From the NCBI GenBank assembly GCA_000434555.1, contig FR880087.1, forward strand, positions 1 to 27,217: a stretch of 27,217 nucleotides of DNA, written 5' to 3'. The DNA is from Clostridium sp. CAG:524. GTDB lineage: Bacteria; Bacillota_I; Bacilli_A; RF39; UBA660. The translations under genes and the position numbers were made by a program. The notes beneath the pieces were generated by a model. That model worked only from the letters and a program-made list of their open reading frames with translations, ran no database searches and was not told the origin of the DNA. Numbering within the stretch: the first letter of the stretch is position 1; each line of letters starts with the position of its first letter. This document shows positions 22,260-27,217 of this stretch, in pieces.

Positions 22260-24608
22260 ATGTTTAGTTTTTCTTTTAATATAGCCTGTATAGTTTTCTT
22301 AACATTAGTATCGGTATTTTATTTCACTAAGAAAAAAATAGATAGTTACGAAAATAAAATATATAAAAGATTGATTTTAATATCATTTTTAGGGTTATTT
22401 CTAGATGTGATAGGGTATATATGTTTAAATATTATTGATGATACAGCGGATATGTTAAATATTAGTATTTCAAAAATGTACCTAATATATTTTGTCCTTT
22501 GGATAGGCACATTTAAAACATATATAGTGTGTATTACAGCAAAAAATGAACAAGAGATCAATATTTCACATACTTTATCATTAATAATATGCTTGTTGTT
22601 TTCTTTTATAGATTTGTTCTTACCATTGGAAATAGTTAAGAATGGTGAAAAAATATATTCAAGTGGAATAGCTGTAAAAATTTTGTATTCTATAGTAACC
22701 ATTTATATTTTATACATAATAGCAAGAATGATAATAAATCGTAAAAAATTAAAACTAAATCAAAAGTTACCTTTAATATCGTTTCTAGTTTTAGGTGGTA
22801 TTGTGATGCTAATTCAGTATTATAATCCTGCAATTTTGTTAATAACAAGTACTGAATGTTTTATTACATGTCTTATGTATTTCACAATTGAAAACCCAGA
22901 TTTGAAAACAATAGATGCTTTGAATTCTGCAAAAGAACAAGCAGCGAAAGCAAATAGAGCTAAGAGTGATTTCTTAAGTAGTATGTCTCATGAAATAAGA
23001 ACGCCTCTTAATGCGATAGTTGGTCTTTCAGAAGACATGCAAAGTAGAAATAATTGTCCTGATGATATGAAACAAGATCTTGAAGATGTAGTTTCAGCAT
23101 CAAAAACTTTACTTGAGATAGTTGGTAATATAATAGATATAAATAAAATAGAAAGTGAAAAAATGGAAGTTGTTGAAGTACCATATAACTTTAAAGAAGA
23201 AATAGAATCATTAACTAGAATATGTTGTACTAGAATAGGAAATAAACCAATTGAATTTCATCTTAATATAGCTGAAGATATCCCACATGAGTTGTTTGGT
23301 GATAAAGTTCATATAAAACAAATTGTTAATAATCTGTTGACTAATGCAATAAAGTATACTGAAAAAGGAAATATTAATTTAAATATAAGATGTATTAATA
23401 AAGATGATACATGTACATTATTTATAACTGTACAAGATACTGGACGAGGTATTAAAAAAGAAGATATTGACAAGTTATTCACAAAGTTTGAAAGGCTTGA
23501 TGTTGAAAAGAATACGACTACTGAAGGAACTGGACTTGGTCTTGCTATTACTAAACATCTTGTAGAAATGTTAGGTGGAAAAATAAATGTTCAAAGTATA
23601 TATAAAAGTGGTTCTATATTTATGGTTACAATACCTCAAAAAATAAGTAAAATGTCTAAGCCATTAAGTGAACATAATAAAAATGAAAAAAATAAATTTA
23701 AAGTAGATTATAGTAATAAGACAATATTAGTAGTTGATGATAATAAACTTAATATTAAAGTTGCTCTTCGTAGTCTTGAACCTCTTAATTTTAAAGAGAT
23801 AGACACATGTTATAACGGACAAGAATGTTTAGATAAAATAAATAGCGGTAAAAAGTATGATTGTATTTTGATGGATATAATGATGCCTGTTATGAATGGT
23901 GAAGAAGCTTTAAAGAAACTTCAAGAAATAGATGGATTTAATACACCAGTAATTGCTTTAACTGCTGATGCGATAAGTGGTAGTGAAGAAAAATATAAAT
24001 CACTTGGATTTATTGCTTATGTTGCTAAGCCATTTAGTAAAGATACTATTAAAATGAAATTAGATAACATTTTAAAAAATAAATCAGAAAAGGAAATTGA
24101 TAATAAGTTTGATAATTTAGATACTGAACTTAGGAATGCTCCTAAACATGAATTTGGAAGTATTGAACCTCTTGATAATGAAATAATAATTAAAAATGAA
24201 GAACTTAAAGATGTAATAAATGAAAGTGAATCTAATGATACTAATAGTGAACAATATCTTAAGAATAATGGTATAGATTATACTATAGGCTTAGATAACT
24301 TTGGTGATATTAATACTTATAAAGAAATGATGAAAGATTGGTTACTTGAAGTAACTGATAAATGGAATAGAATTGTTTCAAATAAGAATAAGAATGATAT
24401 GAAAAACTATAGTATAGATGTTCATTCATTAAAAAGTGATTCTAAATACTTTGGATTTACTGAACTAGCTAGAATATCTTATGAGCATGAACTTAAGAGT
24501 AAAGAAGATAATAAAGAATTTGTTAAAGATAACTTTAATGAACTTGAAAAAGAATACAATAGAATTATTGAAGTAGTTAATAATTATTTGAAAGAAGACA
24601 AGCAATAA
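22260..24608 (+). CDS. Hybrid sensor histidine kinase with receiver and Hpt domains
   Basis: This 782-aa membrane protein carries a full phosphorelay. Residues 1-210 form about seven hydrophobic helices with short loops, a membrane-embedded sensor. A linker helix follows, then HisKA with phospho-acceptor His244 in SMSHEIRTPLN. The ATPase domain has the N-box around Asn357-Asn362, DTGRG (393-397) and GTGLGL (423-428). The receiver domain has Asp493-Asp494, phospho-acceptor Asp539 in LMDIMMP and Lys590. An acidic linker leads to a C-terminal Hpt domain with His722 in DVHSLKSDSKYFG. ATG 22260 is chosen, since AAGGATAGGTG precedes it and GTG 22251 lies inside that ribosome binding site. No DNA-binding response regulator is adjacent, so its output partner lies elsewhere. 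The signal is unknown. Confidence 0.92.
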   Translation: MFSFSFNIACIVFLTLVSVFYFTKKKIDSYENKIYKRLILISFLGLFLDVIGYICLNIIDDTADMLNISISKMYLIYFVLWIGTFKTYIVCITAKNEQEINISHTLSLIICLLFSFIDLFLPLEIVKNGEKIYSSGIAVKILYSIVTIYILYIIARMIINRKKLKLNQKLPLISFLVLGGIVMLIQYYNPAILLITSTECFITCLMYFTIENPDLKTIDALNSAKEQAAKANRAKSDFLSSMSHEIRTPLNAIVGLSEDMQSRNNCPDDMKQDLEDVVSASKTLLEIVGNIIDINKIESEKMEVVEVPYNFKEEIESLTRICCTRIGNKPIEFHLNIAEDIPHELFGDKVHIKQIVNNLLTNAIKYTEKGNINLNIRCINKDDTCTLFITVQDTGRGIKKEDIDKLFTKFERLDVEKNTTTEGTGLGLAITKHLVEMLGGKINVQSIYKSGSIFMVTIPQKISKMSKPLSEHNKNEKNKFKVDYSNKTILVVDDNKLNIKVALRSLEPLNFKEIDTCYNGQECLDKINSGKKYDCILMDIMMPVMNGEEALKKLQEIDGFNTPVIALTADAISGSEEKYKSLGFIAYVAKPFSKDTIKMKLDNILKNKSEKEIDNKFDNLDTELRNAPKHEFGSIEPLDNEIIIKNEELKDVINESESNDTNSEQYLKNNGIDYTIGLDNFGDINTYKEMMKDWLLEVTDKWNRIVSNKNKNDMKNYSIDVHSLKSDSKYFGFTELARISYEHELKSKEDNKEFVKDNFNELEKEYNRIIEVVNNYLKEDKQ

Positions 24609-24620
24609 TACTTGTCTTTT
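24595..24620 (+). terminator. Terminator of the hybrid kinase gene
   Basis: AAGACAAG (24595-24602) pairs perfectly with CTTGTCTT (24611-24618) and continues into Ts. The 5' arm is within the last codons. Confidence 0.75.
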
Positions 24621-24624
24621 AATA

Positions 24625-24654
24625 TTGTAAAATTTATTTATAATGTGTTATAAT
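24625..24654 (+). promoter_or_regulatory. Promoter of the leader peptide/ABC-F-APH transcript
   Basis: TTGTAA (24625-24630), an 18-base spacer and TATAAT (24649-24654) with TGT before it form an extended -10 promoter. Transcription should begin at about 24661, just before the leader's ribosome binding site. Confidence 0.65.
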
Positions 24655-24673
24655 ACCACTGAAAGGTGATATT

Positions 24674-24742
24674 ATGAAATACATTGGTACAAGAATTATG
24701 TATAGTAGTGATATCACACTTCGCTTATTCCTTGCAGAGTAG
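24674..24742 (+). CDS. 22-aa leader peptide of an ABC-F attenuator
   Basis: ATG 24674 to TAG 24740 encodes 22 residues (begins MKYIGTRIMYSS, ends LRLFLAE). AAAGGTGAT at 24662-24670 is a good ribosome binding site. The second half of the frame (from the Asp-Ile-Thr-Leu codons) forms the 5' arm of a terminator, so ribosome position on the leader would decide whether the terminator folds. Leader peptides of this kind precede erm, msr, vga/lsa and vmlR-type genes and stall in the presence of ribosome-targeting drugs. The peptide itself matches no leader I can name. Confidence 0.65.
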   Translation: MKYIGTRIMYSSDITLRLFLAE

Positions 24743-24759
24743 CAAAGTGTGATTTTTTT
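24713..24759 (+). terminator. Attenuator terminator upstream of the ABC-F-APH gene
   Basis: ATCACACTT (24713-24721) pairs perfectly with AAGTGTGAT (24745-24753); after one mismatch GCT/AGC adds three pairs, and seven Ts end the run (24753-24759). It lies 27 bases before the ABC-F start and after its only visible promoter, so it must be bypassed for expression. The 5' arm region ATATCAC (24711-24717) can instead pair with GTGATAT (24666-24672), the leader's ribosome binding site, plus GAA/TTC outside: a competing antiterminator. Confidence 0.75.
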
Positions 24760-24786
24760 AGCATGCAATAAAATAAGGAGTAAGAA

Positions 24787-27165
24787 ATGATAGAGATAAG
24801 TTTAAATAAAATAAATAAAAGTTATGGGTTTAATCCTATACTTAAAGATTTTTCATTTGAAATAAAGAGTGGTGAAAGAATTGCTTTAATTGGGCCTAAT
24901 GGTTGTGGTAAAACAACTACACTTAGAATTATTATGGGAGAAGATATAGATAGTGGTTCTATAAACATAAGAAAAGGTGCTAGAGTAGGCTATTTATCCC
25001 AAATACCAAATAAAGAAAAAGATAATGTTAAAGCAAAAGAAGTATTTTATAGAGGAGTTAAGGAATTAATAGAACTTGAAAACAATATAAATGAATTTGT
25101 TAAAAATATGAATTCAAGTGAGAAATCTATTAAAGCATTAGATAGATTACAAGAAGAATTTAGAATAAAAGGTGGATATCAACTTAATGAAAGAATTAAC
25201 AAGATTAAGAACGGCTTTAAATTAAGTGATGAATTACTTGATACAGAATACAATAATTTATCAGGTGGAGAAAAAACTATTATTAATTTAGCATCACTTG
25301 TACTTAGTGAAGTTGATGTACTTTTACTTGATGAACCAACTAATCATTTAGATATTGAAACATTAGAATGGTTTGAAGAATATCTAAATAATTATAAAGG
25401 TGCTTGTTTAATAGTAAGTCATGATAGATATTTTTTAGATAGAGTAATTAATAAAATAGTTGAAATAAAAAATTGTAAAGAAGAAGTATACTATGGAAAT
25501 TATAGTTATTATTTAAAAGAGAGTGAAAAGAGATTCTTATTACAATTTCAAAGTTATAAAAATCAACAAAAAGAAATTACTGCTATAAAAGAAGCAATAG
25601 TGAGACTTAAAGAGTGGGGAACTAAAAGTGATAATCCTATGTTTTTTAGACGTGCTGCGGCTATGCAAAAAAGATTAGACAGAATGGAACTAATAGATAA
25701 GCCAGTAGAAAAAAGTGAACTTAAAGTAAACTTTGTAACCACTGATAGGAGTGGTAATGAAGTACTTAAGATTAAGAATTTAGATTTAAATATTGGTTCT
25801 CGTGAATTATTAGTTTCATCTAATATGGAAATATATTATCAAGATAGAGTCTGTTTGATGGGACGTAATGGTACAGGTAAAACAACACTTATTAAAAATA
25901 TAATAAATAATACACATGATAATATTATATTAGGTACAAATATTAAGATAGGTTATATTCCACAAGAGATAAGATTTGACAATGAAGAGTTGACAATTTA
26001 TGAACACATGAGAAAGATTTTTGTAGGAAGTGAAAGTGAACTTAGAAGTAAACTAAATAGATTCTATTTTGGAAGTGAAGAAATAGATAAGAAACTTAAA
26101 AATATAAGTGGTGGAGAAAAAGTAAGAATTAAACTTTTAGAATTAATATTACTTAAGTCAAATTTTTTAATACTTGATGAACCAACTAATCATATTGATA
26201 TAGATACAAGAGAAATACTTGAAGAAGCATTATTAGATTTTGATGGTACAATATTGTTTATATCACATGATAGATATTTCATTAATAAAATAGCTACTAG
26301 AATAGTTAGAATAGAAAATAAGAAATTAGTAAGTTATGAAGGAAATTATGACAGTTTAAAAGTAAAGACTGTTCCAGTAATAGAAAATACTATTAAAGAA
26401 ACTCCACAAGTTATTAACATTAAAGGAAGTAATAGATTAAATGAATTTATAAAAGACGCTAAGATAGAAGAAGTTACTATTGGATGTAGTAATACTAAAG
26501 TATATAAAATAAGAAAGAAGAGTAAAGTATTCTTTCTTAAAGTTGCTGATCATTTATCACAAGAGTCAATAAGGCTTGATTATTTACAAGATAAAATATT
26601 AGTTCCTGAAAAAGTGTTTTATGAAAAATATAATGGTAAATCATATATATTAACAAAGTCATTAAAAGGTGAAATGTTATGTAGTGATTATTACTCTAAT
26701 CATCCACTTGAAGGAATAAATATTATAGTTGAAGCATTTAATAATTTATATAATATTGATTATAGTGATTGTGTAATTGATGAAACTATTGATACTAAGA
26801 TAAAGAGAATTGAAGATAGATTTAGTAAGATTAATAATGAAGATATAAATAAAAAAATATTGAATAGATTTATTACTAAAGAAAATATTCTTAAATATTT
26901 AAAAGGTAATAAGCCAAAGCAAATAATAGGCTTTACTCATGGAGATATGTCACTTCCTAATATATTCGCATGTGATGGGCATTTTAGTGGACTATTAGAT
27001 GTAAGTGAATGTGGTTTAGGTGATATATATTTTGACTTAGTAATATGTGAAATATCTATTGAAAGAAATTATGGAAAAGAATATATTGATAAATTCTATG
27101 AATCACTTGGAATTGAGAAAGATGAATTTAAAAGTGAATACTATAGAATACTTATGAGTTTATAG
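24787..27165 (+). CDS. ABC-F ATPase fused to an APH(3')-like aminoglycoside phosphotransferase
   Basis: This is a 792-aa two-part protein. Residues 1 to about 530 are a complete ABC-F: Walker A GPNGCGKT 36-43, signature LSGGE 158-162, Walker B VLLLDEP 178-184, His212; linker helices 245-305; Walker A GRNGTGKT 359-366, signature ISGGE 440-444, Walker B FLILDEP 460-466, His494. After a short linker, residues about 548-792 are a full APH(3') fold: SNTKVYKI nucleotide loop (568-575), Lys585 in FFLK, LVPEKV, LCSDYY, the catalytic loop HGDMSLPNIF with Asp720 and Asn725, and metal-binding Asp738 in GLLDVS. The Asp720/Asn725/Asp738 spacing equals Asp190/Asn195/Asp208 of APH(3')-IIIa, and the C-terminal end also corresponds. 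No in-frame start exists near the junction. The ribosome binding site is AAGGAG. Likely roles are ribosome protection plus drug phosphorylation, under leader-peptide attenuation. Confidence 0.88.
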   Translation: MIEISLNKINKSYGFNPILKDFSFEIKSGERIALIGPNGCGKTTTLRIIMGEDIDSGSINIRKGARVGYLSQIPNKEKDNVKAKEVFYRGVKELIELENNINEFVKNMNSSEKSIKALDRLQEEFRIKGGYQLNERINKIKNGFKLSDELLDTEYNNLSGGEKTIINLASLVLSEVDVLLLDEPTNHLDIETLEWFEEYLNNYKGACLIVSHDRYFLDRVINKIVEIKNCKEEVYYGNYSYYLKESEKRFLLQFQSYKNQQKEITAIKEAIVRLKEWGTKSDNPMFFRRAAAMQKRLDRMELIDKPVEKSELKVNFVTTDRSGNEVLKIKNLDLNIGSRELLVSSNMEIYYQDRVCLMGRNGTGKTTLIKNIINNTHDNIILGTNIKIGYIPQEIRFDNEELTIYEHMRKIFVGSESELRSKLNRFYFGSEEIDKKLKNISGGEKVRIKLLELILLKSNFLILDEPTNHIDIDTREILEEALLDFDGTILFISHDRYFINKIATRIVRIENKKLVSYEGNYDSLKVKTVPVIENTIKETPQVINIKGSNRLNEFIKDAKIEEVTIGCSNTKVYKIRKKSKVFFLKVADHLSQESIRLDYLQDKILVPEKVFYEKYNGKSYILTKSLKGEMLCSDYYSNHPLEGINIIVEAFNNLYNIDYSDCVIDETIDTKIKRIEDRFSKINNEDINKKILNRFITKENILKYLKGNKPKQIIGFTHGDMSLPNIFACDGHFSGLLDVSECGLGDIYFDLVICEISIERNYGKEYIDKFYESLGIEKDEFKSEYYRILMSL

Positions 27166-27217
27166 AATAAAAAAAGAAGTTAACATTAAATTGAACTTGT
27201 CAATAAAAAGTAGACAC

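Noticed and set aside
27166..27217. Possible terminator after the ABC-F-APH gene
   Set aside because: Only a 5-bp AAGTT/AACTT pairing with no T-run is visible before the window ends.

Overview
The window is very AT-rich bacterial DNA from a low-GC Gram-positive, most likely an uncultured gut-type Bacillota/Bacilli lineage (RF39/Erysipelotrichia-like). The evidence is strong AGGAGG-type ribosome binding sites, short intergenic gaps, many TGnTATAAT extended -10 promoters, intrinsic terminators, no lipopolysaccharide genes, and Firmicutes-type families (VanZ-like, BcrA-like ABC ATPase, ABC-F proteins, MMPL pump). TGA is used as a normal stop in several intact genes and Trp is TGG, so the standard bacterial code applies. 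I saw no tRNA, rRNA, CRISPR array, transposase or integrase.

Layout. 1-4138: a small hypothetical gene on the plus strand faces a minus-strand block. That block holds a small membrane protein, a VanZ-like protein, a response regulator with a one-base frameshift in an A7 run at its start, a BcrA-like ABC ATPase and a broken permease (in-frame TGA, missing C-terminus). Four TTAAGR/TTAACA direct repeats at 11-12 bp steps lie just upstream of the ATPase and look like a PhoP/OmpR-type binding site. 4139-4523: a gene-free stretch with a candidate small RNA ending in a strong terminator and a nested inverted-repeat element. 4524-9677: an accessory stretch with an HD-domain phosphohydrolase, a large protein with a C-terminal HNH nuclease domain and an unrecognised N-terminus, a Cys-containing exported protein, a DUF1653 protein and a pentapeptide-repeat protein. 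9720-15740: a translation/RNA-modification stretch with an unknown protein on a probably leaderless mRNA, an RlmI-like SAM methyltransferase, a membrane-anchored protein whose ectodomain matches the VanZ protein's C-terminus, an RluA-type pseudouridine synthase, a small membrane protein, a KsgA/Erm-like methyltransferase with an altered catalytic motif, and an ABC-F ATPase. 15774-20220: a TetR regulator divergent from an MMPL pump, with three evenly spaced palindromic operators between them; the pump is fused in frame to an exported coiled-coil protein that keeps its own ribosome binding site, start and signal peptide. 20338-24608: an acyl/aryl adenylating enzyme and a hybrid sensor kinase.

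The most striking locus is 24625-27165. A promoter, a 22-codon leader peptide and an intrinsic terminator overlapping the leader precede an ABC-F ribosome-protection-type protein, and that protein is fused to a full-length APH(3')-like aminoglycoside phosphotransferase domain. The terminator's 5' arm can alternatively pair with the leader's own ribosome binding site, so the architecture predicts ribosome-sensed induction of a two-domain antibiotic-resistance-like protein. Together with the first ABC-F, the rRNA-modification-type enzymes and the drug-pump genes, the window is rich in functions that act on or protect the ribosome and envelope.
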